Below are positions 24,850-39,536 of a stretch of 64,000 nucleotides of DNA, one piece after another. Both the position numbers and the translations under genes were made by a program. This DNA is from Chaetorhynchus papuensis (Eukaryota; Chordata; Aves; Passeriformes; Rhipiduridae), in the NCBI GenBank assembly GCA_013396525.1, contig VWYX01000736.1, positions 11,257-75,256 on the forward strand, read 5' to 3'. Every line of letters begins with the position of its first letter. Within the stretch, counting starts at the first letter, position 1. The notes beneath the pieces are model-generated. The model did not search any database, was not told the DNA's origin, and was given only the letters and a program-made list of their open reading frames with translations.

Positions 24850-25739
24850 AGAATATTCCTTTGCAATGTCTTTTATTAAATATCCTCTTTGATACAGAAT
24901 ATTTAAGCAAAAATAGTTTACAATCTCTGTTTTGGTAATTCTTACAGGAGTCTTTTGCACAGTCACTCCTACAGCAGCTCATGTTGGCATTTAAAGAGTA
25001 AATCTTCAGCAAAAGTCAAGTCTCTCACTGTGTGAGATCCATTTTACCTAAAGAAGTTAAAAAAGCATTGGAAAATGCCTACAGAAACCGTGAAAACTCT
25101 GAATTCCACTCTTGGGCTAAAAGAGATTGATTTAACAACTGTGTCACAGACACATTACTCTTAATAAAAGAAGTAGCAGAACAAGAAAATGCTTCCTCTA
25201 AAGCACATACAAGTCATGGCAGTGTACCCAAGTGCAGCAAAAGAAGAGGAAATGCCTTGAGCACAGATGCTCCAATGCAATGTTGAAGGTTCAGCACAGA
25301 GGTGCCAGCTACACCTGCCAGTTTGGAATGTTATTTCCAGCACTGGAAATTTGTCCACATGGCAACTGGCACTACCCACCCTGATGGGATTCTGCCCCAC
25401 AAAAACCAGACAGCATAAACAGATTCTGCTTTCACTTCTGCCTGCCAGAACTGCTGCACAAGCGCAGACCCAGACTGACTCCTGCATTGTATTCTTTTCT
25501 ATGTAAACAAATAACCTCATTTTTTTACATTGATGAACAGTAAATAAGTGTTTCTTTGGATCAAAAGATAGCTCTTATACTCATTCAATAGATAAGGCTG
25601 ATTGGGTATCCAGATTAACAAACCTACTGGCACAGGGAAGATGTCTGGAGATACAGCACGTGCCCTCGTTGTGTAGCTGCAGAGCACAGGCAGCTCTTAT
25701 GAACATTTCAGTCAGAATCCTTAAGTTACCACCCAAACT
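24850..25739 (-). other. POLR1A: POLR1A 3' untranslated region (proposed)
   Basis: This begins right after the TAG stop of the last POLR1A exon and runs to the first canonical AATAAA on the minus strand. No earlier AATAAA or ATTAAA was seen on that strand in these roughly 870 bases. The extent is inferred; upstream variant signals could give a shorter UTR. Confidence 0.5.
24872..24877 (-). terminator. POLR1A: Poly(A) signal AATAAA of POLR1A
   Basis: On the minus strand the hexamer AATAAA sits in TTTAATAAAAGACATTGC. It is followed about 30 bases on by a GT-rich stretch (ATGTGGTTGTATT), the expected downstream element. Cleavage would fall near 24845-24862. Confidence 0.6.
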
Positions 25740-25840
25740 CTATGTCAGGGGCTGCTTCAGGTCAAACAAGCCAGTCCCTCCTTTGACAACTTTTCCAACC
25801 ACCAGGCAGGCCGAGGGGGATCGCAGCTCATCGTAGGCAC
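25740..25840 (-). CDS. POLR1A: POLR1A exon 34 (terminal coding exon)
   Basis: Residues 1676-1708 and TAG stop at 25740-25742. The acceptor follows TGTTGCAG. It holds the DELRSPSACLVVGKVVKGGT block near the C-terminus, near-identical to human. Confidence 0.96.
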
Positions 25841-28800
25841 CTGCAACAGAATTCAAACAAAATCCTATTAGGAGGTTCCCAAAGGTTAGTGCTGAAAAGT
25901 AACCATTTTGGGTTATGTGCAAGAAGCCACCTGGTTCAGCACCCCCAGGTTCAGAAAGGTTCTGCCACCTGCTGTTCACACCGAATTGGGATTTCTGGGA
26001 GTAAAGAGTCCAGAACTCTTCCTACCCCTCCTACAACAACTATTAACTCATCCCAATCTTTGGTCCAAGCAAATAATTAGGCCACACATTACTAAAATCT
26101 CCCGATTCCACATGGAAAGACAAAACAGTCTGAATTCTAAGAGAACACAGATTTGACCTCTCAGTGAACACATTCTGTGGACTAAACAGATCACTAAAAA
26201 ATACATGAGGCGAAACCAAAAAGATTCCCTTGTCATTGCTGCCTTTTTCCTTTGTTAGAGTGAATCCTTTTGATGTGTATTTTAAATCCTCCTGGCTAGA
26301 TATAAAGAGAACTTTTCACTGGAGAGACATTCCATGAATTCCTTTGATTTTGTGGTTACTCACTGTAGCGAAATAGTGTCACAGGAATTTGGAAGCACTC
26401 CAGATGACATGTCTGGCTGGGATTGTTTTGCTTCCACTGTTTTTGTAAGCATCCAGGCTGTTTTTCATTCATCCTAACTACAGCAAGCTGAAAGTTTATC
26501 ATTAGAGCAGTAGGAAACTGGAAATAAAATCGTTAAACTTTTGCTAAGTTTGGTTATCTTTATTCTGCTGAGGAAAATGTACTCAACTTTGCATCATGCG
26601 GAGGGTGGGGGCAGGAGCACACACAGCCCTGTGTATGGCATGTGCTTACTGCTCTGATCTCAGCCACAGCTGGATAAATAGCTGCTCCTAAATGTGTGTC
26701 AGCCAAGGAAAAAAAAGCCCCTTTGTTAGATTGTTAAACAGGACAGTTGTACTGCCCAGTTTGCTCATGTGATGTAACAAAGAGTCGTTCTCTGAGCAAA
26801 CAGCCCAAGGGATCTCACTGCTGATGCAGTTTGCTCCCTGCACAAGGAGCCCCGCTCACTCAGCTGTGCAGGGCCTCACAAACCTCCTTCCTTCCTTCCT
26901 ACTGCTCAGGGCATCAGCCCCGAGGCACCCTTGCAGTGTCTCTTGAACTGTACAATCAAGTTACCAGTTACATTAAAGCAAATTAGATCCAGGCTGCTGC
27001 AATACCCATTATGACTCTGATTTCCAGAGTGGTGAAATCATTAACTCCCTCTGCTTGTAATCAGTGCAGTTCCTGCCAAGCCACCCTGCCCTTCTGTCAG
27101 CATGCACTGCTTGTCTTTATTCATAATATTAGCCATACATAACATTTCACTTAGCAAAAACCTCCTCTGATTTCATTTCTAAGTCAGTATGTGATACAAC
27201 ACAAATCCAGACAGTGAAACTGAGCGAGAAACATCCTCTTCTCTTTAATTTCACCCTGGATTTACACTTTCCTTTTATGCTTTTCAGATTAGGTCAATTG
27301 TAACCAATGCTATTAATTAAAACCCAACCTTTCTTCCCAGAAAAGGTATAAAACAGCATTAGCAAAAAGGAATTCAGTGACACAAGTATCTCTGATGTCT
27401 GTGCAAGGCAGTTTAAGACAGGAGCTGAAGAGATCATGTTGAGAGCTCTCCCCATTTGTAACTGGAAAGACACAGCACAGCAGCATCTGCAAAGCAAGCA
27501 TCTGACTGGCAGGTGACAGAAACCAAGTTTATTTGCAAAAGGGAGATGTAATTAGTATCCAACGCCTGAGATCACACAAAATGCCAAATTACACAGTTAA
27601 AGCACAGTTTTTGTTTTATAGAAGGCCTTAAATGTAGATGGCCAGTGCTGTTCCAAATGTCCTAAATGATCCATACAGCCACGTGATCTTTACACCTTCC
27701 AGAAAGGCAACTAGAGGGCAGAAGGATACTCTTGGGAATCTCAAATGGCACCAGAAACCTACCATTAGACAAATGAGTCTGACCCTTTGTCTGTCTTTGA
27801 TGGAAAAAAGCAAAGATAAAGTGCTAAATCAAAGTAACAGCCAGGAGGTCTGTTCTCAAAATAAAATGCTGAATAGCAAGGCTGGAAAAGATATGGAAGT
27901 TATAACATAGGCACAGAAACAAAGCAGAGAAGACAATTTTAATAGTAGAGACAGAAAAAGGCAGATTTAGTAGTCTGTTATAAAGCTTTGCTATAACAAA
28001 TCTTAACAACCCTAAGGTTTGTTGTAAAAATGCCTAATTCTTAAAGAAAGGAGTCACAGACCCCACAAATTACATGTGGGAGCTAGCTTTATTTCAGCTG
28101 ACAGAATTTTACTAAAAACATCTGGAACATTTTCCTAGGCAAGAGCTTAATTAAAATTTCTGTCTCTGGCATTTTTTCTAATGTAATTATGCATTACTCA
28201 AAATACTGGAAAGTTACGAGAAAAACCAAGCATATGTGAAATGCTGCAGCAAGAGATCTCAAACTAAACCATTTACCCATCATGGTTGCTTCCTTCAAGA
28301 ATTTGTAGCTGGTTTCAAACGTCATCTGTTGCAGAGGGGAGGAGTTGGACTGAATTCCAAAACGACTCAGTGGTTTATAAATTCCTTCAAAGCACATGTA
28401 ATCTGCCACAAGTGAAAGGTGTCGAGGGTCCACCACAATTCCTTAGAACACAGGAAAGAAAGAGCAAACATCAGAGCATTCAAGGGCTAAGTGTGTGGGG
28501 CTTTTTAAACAAATCAGGTCTAACTCAAACCCCTTGAATCCACCCAGCTTGGAGGACACCTTTATTAACATTCTTCTGGCAGCGTGTCTCTGGCTTAACT
28601 GCGCCCCTCAAACATCCAGGAGAGGCAGACCTCACTCTAACACAAAACAGGATCTCTCCAAATTGAAATGAAAAGAGTGGGAAACTGCAGTGTCAAGAAT
28701 GCTGTGAGGCAGCAGAGTTTCTCTGCATAAAATCAGGAAAGGTCTGCACCATCCTTGTTTGCACAGAAGGGGATCACACATCCATCCATCTGGAATGCAC

Positions 28801-31800
28801 AGAGCTCTCACCCCTCACCTGGTGGCCTGCATTAGCTGGGCCCCAGAGTCTGAAAGGTTCTGATGTCCTGTTACTGGGCATGACATCAAACATTCACAGA
28901 AAACCCTGTTTAGGCTAAAAAAAAAAAAAATGCACTTATTCCTAAATAACACTTGTGGACTCAGTGTAATGGGGGACCATTAACAGCTCTGTCAACATTT
29001 ACTGAGCAGTTCCTGAACAACTTGAAGGTCAGACCATTCTGGACTGCCAGCTGGCAAATCTGTTTGATATAACTGCTTGCTAAAATTCCCACTGTATGAA
29101 CCTTCCCTCTTTTCAATAGTTTAATTCATAGCAAGACTCCACTCACTGAAGAGTAACTCAACATGCCTAATGAAATCATGCAGCCTCCCCAGGCTGGGCT
29201 CTCTGAATCATCTGTCTCAGAGAAAAACATTCAGGCAATGCAGTGCAGCTATTTTAGGAAAGATACAAAAACTCAGGAGCCTACACTCCCACCATTAAAA
29301 AGGCAAAGTGAGGCAAGATTGATCCTCTTCTCAAGGCCACTGTACAGGTCTAACAGTTGGCTTCCTCAGACATCAATAATTAATTGGTCTGGACCTTCCA
29401 GCTTGCAAAAAATACACCAGAATGGAAGAACTCTGTGAAGGTGGAATAAATTCAACCTCACCTAGTGTATTTTCTACTGATTAAAAGAAACCTAATAATT
29501 AACTAACAAGGTCTTCACAGAAGAGACTATAATGATTAAAACAATTAAAAACTGCAACTTAAAAATATGCACATAAATGAAAAGATCATGCAAAAACCAT
29601 AACTGTAAGCACGTGGCTGCATTTTCCCATCTGAATGGTATTAAAGAGTATCTTTAAAAATACAAAGAAATCTTACCATATACAGCAAATACATCTTTTA
29701 TTTCCTTTATAATCACCCTCAGGGCTGATTCAATTCCATAATTCTTAGCCATGGCGTGGATATCATTGGAGTAAAGTCTGTTCAGGTCCAAAATCTGAAA
29801 GCAGAAAAAACAGAGATACAAAGTTAGGACAATAGTTGCTGTGAATTTCTAAATAATTTAAGCTAAACTAAGACAGATTTTTTCCTCCACTTTTCATGAG
29901 TTTAAGCAGCACCAACAGTTACAGAACAACTAGGCAGCAGCTCAGAGAAAAACAGACAAAATTGATTCTGAGGATTTGTGTTTTAAGTAGCATTAAATAC
30001 ATGAATAGGGGTATTGGAGTCAAAATTCACCCCAGGAGAAAATTAACTGAAATCACAAAAGTCAAACCAGCAAAATACACTAGCAAAACCTGTTAAAGTC
30101 TTCCAAACAACACAATGCAATGCCCAGTGTGTCTCAGACAGCCAGAACTTTCAGCAAGAGAGAAGATGCAGCTTAAAACAATCCTGTATTTGGAGAGCTA
30201 TGCACTAGATGGGATAACAGAACTATTCATCTCCAAGCACTGCAATTCATTGAGATGGAAGAACTCCCTCAAGTAACATTTAGAGAGACATGAGAGACAA
30301 GAATGGTGTGAAATCATCTGTCATTAGGGACTGGCTGCTGCACAAACACTGATTCCAAAGCTGCCCTTGAGAAAAGGCTCTGCTGAGCTCTGAACACATC
30401 TGGGGATAAAAAGGAGGAGGAAGGGGATAAAAAGGAGGAGGAAGACAGTTCAGGAGCTGAAAAGGCTACACATCACCCCTGAGAAATTGAAATGACATCC
30501 ATCATCCCCCATCTCCCCCAGAACACAAAACACCATTCAAGCCTGGCATTAGAAATAAGGTTACACACGTCAGAGTATTTGAAGAGCTCTGCCAGGTTTA
30601 TCCCCTCTGTGTGGAGAACGAATTCCTTCTCTCCCTGCTTGCCGGTACTTTCATTCAGCAGGCACCGTGTGATGCCCTTCACCTCGTGGATCACCGTGCT
30701 GCGTGCCAGGGACGCCAGCAGCGAGGAGAGGTCGAAGTACACCTTGGTCAGGGGCAGTGCCAAGGAAACCTAATGGGGGAAAAAAAACCCCACAGGGTAA
30801 GGAGGCTTGGACACCAGGCTCAATAACCAGCATGCTTCTCTTCAGGCAAAAAGAAGACCACAGCAATTACCCTCGTGGCGTGTTTAGGAACATAAATGTT
30901 TGACTGGAATTAGAGCTGAATGATGTTAATGTGCACTCCCCATCCCAGGATCATTCATCCACGTTGCTTTCAAGGTGTCTGAATTTACAATGACTGCTTT
31001 TTTTTTTTTTTTTGTAAGGGGATAGGTATACACTTGATGAGGGTTTTATTTGGTTTTTAAGATGTTTACCTTTTTTTTATTCATCTAGGGCTACACAGCA
31101 GACCATTACATACTTAAAGATTAAAACACAATAGACCTATCAAAAAACTGTTGTTAAAAAAAGTTACACGAGGTGTTCTGAAAACGAGAAATTACTAAAA
31201 ATGACATCAAAAATTACACTCGTAGTGCCACTTTCTGTATTCATATAGGATTGCTGAGACAAAACAGCTGCACTGCACTGAAAAGATCCATTTGTTATGG
31301 GAACTACATGAAACCACTGTGCAACCACCCAGAGCTGTTCCACCTTACCTCACACCACAGCTCGTTTTCGGTGTCGAACGTGTAATCCTGTATGGATGGG
31401 TGGCTCTCCACAACAGCGCTCACTCGCACCTCTGCTGACTGAAGCAGTCGATCTTTCCCTTTTTTAGTCTGAGACACAAAGGAAAGATTCTGAGAATCTT
31501 CACCCTCTGCTCTGTTCTGATCCTCTTCAGCACCAGGAGTCCCTTCTTCTTTTTCAGATTCGGCCTCTTCATCTTCGGGATTCTCATTAACATTTTCTTC
31601 CCCGTTCTCTTCTTCGCTCTCATAATCGACCTGCAAAGAAATGATGTTGTGTTTACCTGAGCCAGAACCTGAACAGAGACAGCACGCCATGAACAGTTTA
31701 ATTCAGGAATATTCTTCACTGCTGAGCTGCAAGGATCTCACCCCTATAGCACAAGGAAAATGCAATTTTGTTGTAAAGAAATAATACAACAGACTCAGTT

Positions 31801-34800
31801 CAGTCTTTATTTCTTTATAATCTTACCATTATTCCTTAGCACAGTCCAGGATGCTACAGGATGTTGAGAGTGTAGCAGAATTTAGTCTTCTCTCCCTGAA
31901 AAGTCTAATTTATTCCCATAATCCAACTCTGATGATGGGATTCCCTCAGGATTTTCAATTACTCCACCCTCTTGCTGATATTACAGCACCCCATCTTCTA
32001 AGACGTAATTATGAAGTACTGAACACAGATAAACATGCAGGGAGAATATTTTTTAATAACCACAGTACAGTTTTAAAAAACAATTAATGGCATAAAATTA
32101 GCAAAAGGTGAAGTTAAGGCAAACTTCAGTACAGCCAGCCTGATTGTCAGACACATCTACCCAAACGCCTAAAGAGCAAGGCTTCAGAAAAGAGCCAAAT
32201 GAAAACTGTTCAGCCCAAAGCAGAGACTTTCCTATCTCCTCTCAAGTGGGGTTTGGGTTTTCTCAGCATTTTGTTTCAGTGGGAGTTTTCCTTCCCAACT
32301 CAAACATGGAAGAAACAGGGAATTAAAGAGCAGTGCTGAGCACGTGTGAAGTCATTACCTCTTCTTCCTGGTTCTTCCTCCGTTTTGTTTCTGTGGCATC
32401 ACCATCCCCTTCATCAGCTTCTGCATCAACAATGTTCTCTTCTTCCTCTGCTACAGCTTCCAGACTATTCAGTGTCTAAAAATTCATGACAGACAGATAA
32501 TCAGGATGACTGCTAGGAAGTATCAATAGCATCAAAAGGCTTTAGCCAAACAGCTGGAGTTTAACAATCCCTTGTCCAATGTTCTACCTTTACAGACAAA
32601 TTAATTTCTGTATGTCCACTACTACAAAGAAATGAACTCACGCTCCTGATAACTTCGACATTTAACAAGATGAATGTCTACAAGATGGATAAGCTGTCAC
32701 TCTGCTTCTGACAGTGCCTGATGGGAGAGGAGTGGCAGAAGGAACATGCAAAAGCATTTCAATGAACAAAGGACCTTTCCCAAAGTTTTAGCAACCACTG
32801 CTACAACAGGACATTGATCTGGGAGCAAGCGGAGTAAAATGCTTTTGTCTCAGAGAAACTAAAATAAACTAAAAGGCATTTTCAGAGTACAGTCTTAAGT
32901 AAATCATGATTTAAATACACAAAAATTTGAATTTCCTTGTTAATTTTATGAGAATGCAAAGACAGTTTACATGTGAAGAAAACATTTAAGCAGTAATTTA
33001 GCATTCACATATTTCATGTACACTGAAACATGCTACACTCTTCCAAATTCTGGTTCTCAAAAACAGTGAAAGGAAGTGAGGCATTTTTCAGGTAATGTTT
33101 TTCTGTACCTTGTCTTGGTCATCATCTAAATCCTTCCGAGTTGTCTTCCGAGTGCTGACTTCATTAAAAGATGCCATCTTTGTAGACTTTCTTTTAATTG
33201 CTTCCAGAAGAACTTTAAAGAACCTGACAGAAGAAGCAACCCAGAATGTCAAAGCTCAGCAGTGCCACGCTGTCAGTGATTTGATTAAGAAGACAGTCAA
33301 TGCATAATAGGACATTATTCCCTGCCGGATGCAAAAGGACTTCTAGGTTAAGGCAAATCATTTTTCTCAGCCCTTTCTCATTCATTTAGGAATCAAAAGG
33401 TTGGTATGAGCTCTGTCACTGTCACAGATGCAGCCATACATTCAAAGCATAAAATTAAACACTCATCTGGATATAAAATCTGCATATCAAATTGACCTTC
33501 AGAAGAGATGGTTCATTACTGGACTTTTTTTTCTTTTTTAAACCAACAAGCACATACAAAATAAAGTAACCCAGCTTGAACTCATGTGGCCTGCAGGAGG
33601 AAGAAATCAATGAAGCCTTTTTACAAAGCAAAAAATAGCTTTCAATAGACCACTATCATTAAATGTTCTACTTTTAACTACACAAATTTGGTCAGACAAA
33701 AGGAGAGAAACAAGGGTTAAAAAGAAAGGGCGAAAAATAAGCCAGCCTTTTCTGATTAATGGATTTTTTATAAATAGTAAACAATGAAGTTTAGTTCTGT
33801 TGGATGAGAGCACCAAGGGATGCCTAAAGTATTCAAACGTTTTTGCTGGTAATAAATGCTTAAGCATCCAAAGGAATGAGATGTTCCTGATCATGAGTGT
33901 ATCAGAGACATGTGGAAGATCTGCCCTGATGCAATTCTGCACTGCCAGTGTGCCACAGATCCAGAGTTTTGTTCAAGACATAAAAGCAACTGTGTAAATG
34001 CTTTCTGCACATCTGCTGGAACTGTTATTCTAAAAGCCACACCAGCTGTAACCAACAACAGGTAAAACCCATAAAAAGGCAAAAGAGGAGCAAATATTGA
34101 AGTATCTGAAAGCAAACTCACCTTGTTTCCATGAAGTGCAAGATCTGCCTGGGCCTCACACACTTCTCCTCTCGGTAATACTCATGGGGCAGGAAATGGA
34201 ATTTGATTTTGTAGAGGCGATGTTTGTTCAGCTTGTGCTTCACATGCAGGGACTCCTCGATGTCCACTTTCTGCAAGACCTACAAAACATACCCAGCAGG
34301 AATGTTACTCCTTTGATAAAGACACTTCATTTACTTCCTGCAGTTCCAGTGCTTTCCACAGGAAACCAGAATTACACAGAATTAACTGGCAAGCTTTCCT
34401 GGAGGCTTTGCTCCTGGGTAAAAGGACTCTACCCTACTGCACTTTTTGGCTTAAAGTCTTCCCAACAATTAACTCAGACAATACTGGAAGAACAGCCTCA
34501 CCTCCCACCCGACTCCTTCACAAGAGATTACCCTTCTCAGGGTGCCAGGAGCTTCATTTTTCTGACCATGCTCATGGAGCAGGACACTATTCCAGCACAT
34601 AGCTAAGTCTTAACCCGATCCTTGCTGCTTTCATGAAACTCTCAAGAGTAAAACAGAAGAGGGTAGGGCATGTAGGAGAGCACAGGGGTGCAACTCCCAG
34701 GAAGAGAGGGAACACAGAACACATCCCAGTGTATTGAAACTCCACAGAGACACATTTTGCTTCTATTGAGCACAGCCATTTGTATGAGATTAGGAAGGGG

Positions 34801-37800
34801 TGGGGGACAGATAGAAAGGTCTCTATGTAGGCTCTGACTATGTCAATCACAACGAGATTAGCTTGTCTCAGATAAAAAAGAAACCCTCCAAGTCTACAGA
34901 CTGACAAAAACGTGCTTGAGAAAAAGCCAAAGACTGCGGCACAGCAAACCACTGATGAGCTCAAAGAGGAGAGTTTGTTTTGCTGACTCTCAAAGGATGC
35001 ACTGAAAAGGAGGCTCACCTCAGCTAAGCACACTCTTGTGAGCTGTTTCTTAAGCTGTTTCACCTTCTTGAGAGCTTTCTTGGTATTGAGCACAGGAACA
35101 CTCATCATGGGTGTTTTAATGTTTGCGCTGGCCACCATCAGTATTTCCCGCAGCCTTTAAACAAAGAATGACCATTCAAATTAAGCAATAAAAGCACTAT
35201 GCAATCAAGTAATTACCTAGTTCATTTAACTGGGCTGCATGCAGCAACTGGCAGTTCCACCAAAGCCATGTGCACCAGTGGAGCTGTGGCTCCACTGCCC
35301 TGCTCCTTTGCTCTGCTCTGGTTCCCCACCAGGCACAGCACAACAGCAGCCCCACTGCCTCAATTAGATTATTCCCCCAGTTATGGGAAGGGAATAAATG
35401 ATAATAAATTGTTCCAAGAACAGAAGGACTAATGAGGTCTTTTTCCTACAGATGCATAATGGATGCTTCCTCATATGTTCTTCCCCTCCCCTGCTTCTCT
35501 GAAGCAACACAATCCCCTCCCATCTAAGGCATCACACACTCCCACGTAAGGCCAGGTCAGGACCCACATTATTCCAAATAAACTGATGATTTTCTGTATA
35601 TCAGATTAGAGTAAGGGGTCTTCCCAGATATTTAGTATCTGGAAAACGAACCAAAATAACTGGAAAATTGTAAAACATTAAAATAGTTCTGAACAGGCAC
35701 AATTTACAAGTAAACTGAAGGACTGTTCACCCTCAATATTCACACATATACCTGCCAGTGAGATTAAGCAAAATTGTATCTTTAAGTGCCTAAAATAAAA
35801 GGCCCATTGAGGACACAGTTTTCTCACCTTGGAATACCCAGTGTGACATTCATTTCACCTCTGCCAGCAAAGTGAAAGGTGTTCAGAGTCATCTGTGTTG
35901 AAGGCTCCCCAATACTCTGAGCTGCAAGAAGCCCCACAGCTTCTCCTGGGTCACAAAGAGAACGCTGCCACTTTAAATACAACAGGTCCTTTAATCTGAA
36001 GACAGGAAAAAAGAGGCTTAGCTCAACATACAAAATAATAAACTCAGAAAAGAATGAATCATTGCTCAGTTCAATAAAGTTACATCTTTGAGCCAATTTC
36101 TCCTGGTAGCTTACAGATAAATACGCTCCAGAAACTGTAAAATTGTCTATCCCCATCTGATCTGACAAACACAGCCCATTAACACAGAAATGGGGCCTTG
36201 GCCAAACTGTATTTTATTCCTGCTGCCAATTCCCAGGACGTCAAAAGAGAGCCCATTTACTCCCACTTGCGCTTCTTAACTGCCTTGCTAACTCCAAGGT
36301 GCATCAAGAGCATACTTTGGTTGTCAAGGTTACTATAAAGTATTATTTTGTATGTATGGGGACAGCAATACATTGCTGTTGTTCCAGAGAGCCTCTGCTA
36401 AAGCTCTCAGCAGCACAGAAAATTCAGGTTTGGAAGGAGCAGATAACCAGAGCCTCTCCACTGCACACTAAGCACATTTGGCTTTTAAGAGTCATTCTGA
36501 AACCCACTGCTTAGTTTCACAAAGGTTACAACAGAAACAAGACTTGGTAAAGACTTTTTCAAACTCACTCCTGAAAGGTACTTTGGGTTTTGGCTCAGTG
36601 CAAAGAAGAAGACACTCAGAGCTTTTTACCTATCAGAAGAAAGTGTTGAGTGCATGTAACTCCGGCTGTTCTCAGATTCCCATTTATTGATATAACCTTC
36701 AACTCCATTTTCAAATGTTTCTGAAACAGATGCAAAATAAGTATCTGGACGCCAAACCCCAAGGCTTGGGTCAGGACACTTATTTGTCTTCTTCAGATAC
36801 TTCCTTCGTTTCTTCTCATCGAGCTCATACCACATCTTCAACAACTGAAAATGAGAGGTTTTGAAGCTGACTGGTTTATCCACAGTAAGACTATGAGCAA
36901 CCAAGCAGCAGTGAAGGAGGAAAAGATAACCTGTGCAGAACGTAAGGCTGTACACAACACAGCAAACAGCTCAGCTACAAACACGGTGTTCTCCTTTTTC
37001 TGATATTTAACACTTTTGAACCCAAATGATTTCAAGATTCTCCACAAGCCTGAAATACCCCAACTTATGTATCCATAGTAACTACTCCAGAAATCAGTGA
37101 AGTAAGGCCTCAAAGAATGATTTTAACTGGGAGTGAACACCCTCAATATACTTAAACCTTTGCTTCCAGCTGACTCTCACCTTGCCTGTCCAAAGCTGGC
37201 ACGACAAAGGAGCTTGTTATCAAAAAGTGTCAAGAGCAACACAAATTCAGCACAGCTCAATAAATGAACCACTGATTAGGAAAAACAACTTTTGCAGACA
37301 AGCTCACAGAGTCATCTCTCAACACCTTCAACCTGGAGTTTGATGCTAACTGCCCAGGTTCCACCAGGGTAAATTCCTTGTGACAGCAGGGCTGTGAAGC
37401 AGGACCCATCTGCATTCTGTGTCCATACACACAATCTTCCCTAGAAGCCATATCATAGAGATCAGTGCCATGATGGACAAGTGGCTTAAGCAGAAGCATT
37501 TTTTGGAAACACTAGGCAGGGGTAGCTCAGCCCTCTGGTCTTTGGTATTCAAACAGGCTCTCATCCAGCTAGCAGAGAGCTGTCCATGCAAAGGAGATTT
37601 ACTTGTGTACATGAAAAAACAAAACAACCCACCACCACCAAACAAAAACAATCCCCCCAAAACACCCACAAATATGGTTTTCTAAAAACCAGATTTATCT
37701 CAGTTCTTAGCCCCTGCCCTAGCACTAGGGCCCACAGACTTTAATAAATCTCAGCTTCATCACCCACATAGTTGACATGATTCCTTTAAAAGGTAACTTA

Positions 37801-39481
37801 CTTACTTAGACTGGGAAACACTTTAGGATACACAGAACAATTTAAAAAAACCCCCAAACTGAATTCTGCACCTTCTTTTGAAGGGTTTGGTCAATTCAAC
37901 TGCTTCTGTGTCACCTGTAAAGTAGCAGGATCTCTTCCATTCTTTATTTCACCTCCTGGAAGCTGTGCTTTCACACTTGCCAGTTTCTTTTGGGAAAACA
38001 AGAGAAAGCCTCCTTCTCTTTGCACAGTGTTTTGGTGCCTGGCTCGCCACTTTTTGATGGCTTTAAACTGCTGGTTAGCTTGGTGAGACTCCATCCTTGC
38101 TAGAGCTTCATCCAGATGGTTTGTCTTCTGGATTACCTGCAAGAAAGTCATTTGTGTGATTATTCTTCTCTCTGTCCTCATTGTACCAGAAAAGGCAAAG
38201 CAAACTGAAAAGGTCATCTGCTGACACTGCTGGAAAACAATTTTCAAATTTGGTTTTCAACCCAACTGAGACAAAACTCCTTATAACTTTATGTTATTAT
38301 TGCCATTCTCTAATAAGCAGTGGTGATACTGGTGAAAGGAAGTTAATCAAACTTGACAGACTGAAAAGTGAAGTCATCATTGTTGAATTCAAGTGCAGAG
38401 TTAGAGCAGACAGTGCTTGGTGTTCTGCTGAAATCGAGACTGCTTAAATCACACTGCAGACTTCAGATTGCTTCCCTATTTTGAATACAATGGCAAATAA
38501 AATTGTGTATTAGTGTGAAAGTAACTGAGACAAACAAGTGTTGCCTCTGGATCCCTGACAGACATGCCAGATGTTAACCACGTGTTTCAGTCTCCCCTTC
38601 ACCTCTCATAAATGCTTAAGATTTAGGTGTTTTACCTCGTAGTTTTCTGCAATGAAAGGAAACTGCTCAGGTTGTAAGAACTGAGTCTTAGGGATATCAA
38701 GCCCATCTTCTCCATACAGAAACTGCACCACGCTGCCATCACTGTCTCGTACAGTCAGGTCATACTGAACTACCAGTCCTTCCAAATGTTTTATGATACA
38801 CCTATTCCAGAGAGGGGAAAGAAAAAAAAAAAAGAAAAGAAAAATGCTGTTAAGAGGCTACAAAGCAACAAGGATGATATAACTAACACAAAACCCACTG
38901 TTTTCATTTACACTAAGTGTACAAGGGCTGTTCAGGAATTCTGGAAGCCAAAATCCTATAGACACAGCACTCAGGTGAAATGCTTAATTTGCAAAGCTCT
39001 CAGCATGTTGCTCCCTCCATTTTCCTTGGACTGATCTGACTTAAAATGAAACAGTAAATTACTCTCCATTTGTGCTGTCACTCTTAAACAGTTTTCTGAA
39101 AGAAGGGGGCATCCCTCCTTTAGAGCTCCTCACTACCCTCTGAAACAATTGAAAAGTTACATTTTCTTCTATATATACACGAGGTGTTGCTTGAGTAAAG
39201 ACAAGATCCACTCAACGTGGCCAAGAAAAACTAGAGTTGCCTGGAGCTTGAACACTTACCTGTATCTGTACCAGGAAAAAGATTTCTGCAAAAGGAGAAG
39301 CAGCTGCTGTTATGTGCCAGAGATAAGCTTGACATTACAATGTTCTGGTTGATCTAGACCTCTAGAAAATTTGTCTTAGAACAGACATTCAGCATCCAGA
39401 CTCTTTTGTAAAAATCAAGTACAATGAAGTTAATCTAAGCAATACAGGCACTTCCAGCCTACAGCCTACAGCAACCTCTCA

Positions 39482-39536
<55 letters not shown>

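Noticed and set aside
501..25000. Exons of ST3GAL5, expected by synteny
   Set aside because: No sialyltransferase motif was found in any frame of the listed open frames; only the CpG-rich left edge is suggestive.
34587..35138. Open frame of 183 codons, minus strand
   Set aside because: Only its first part is POLR1A exon 26; the rest reads on past a clear GTGAGC donor into intron.
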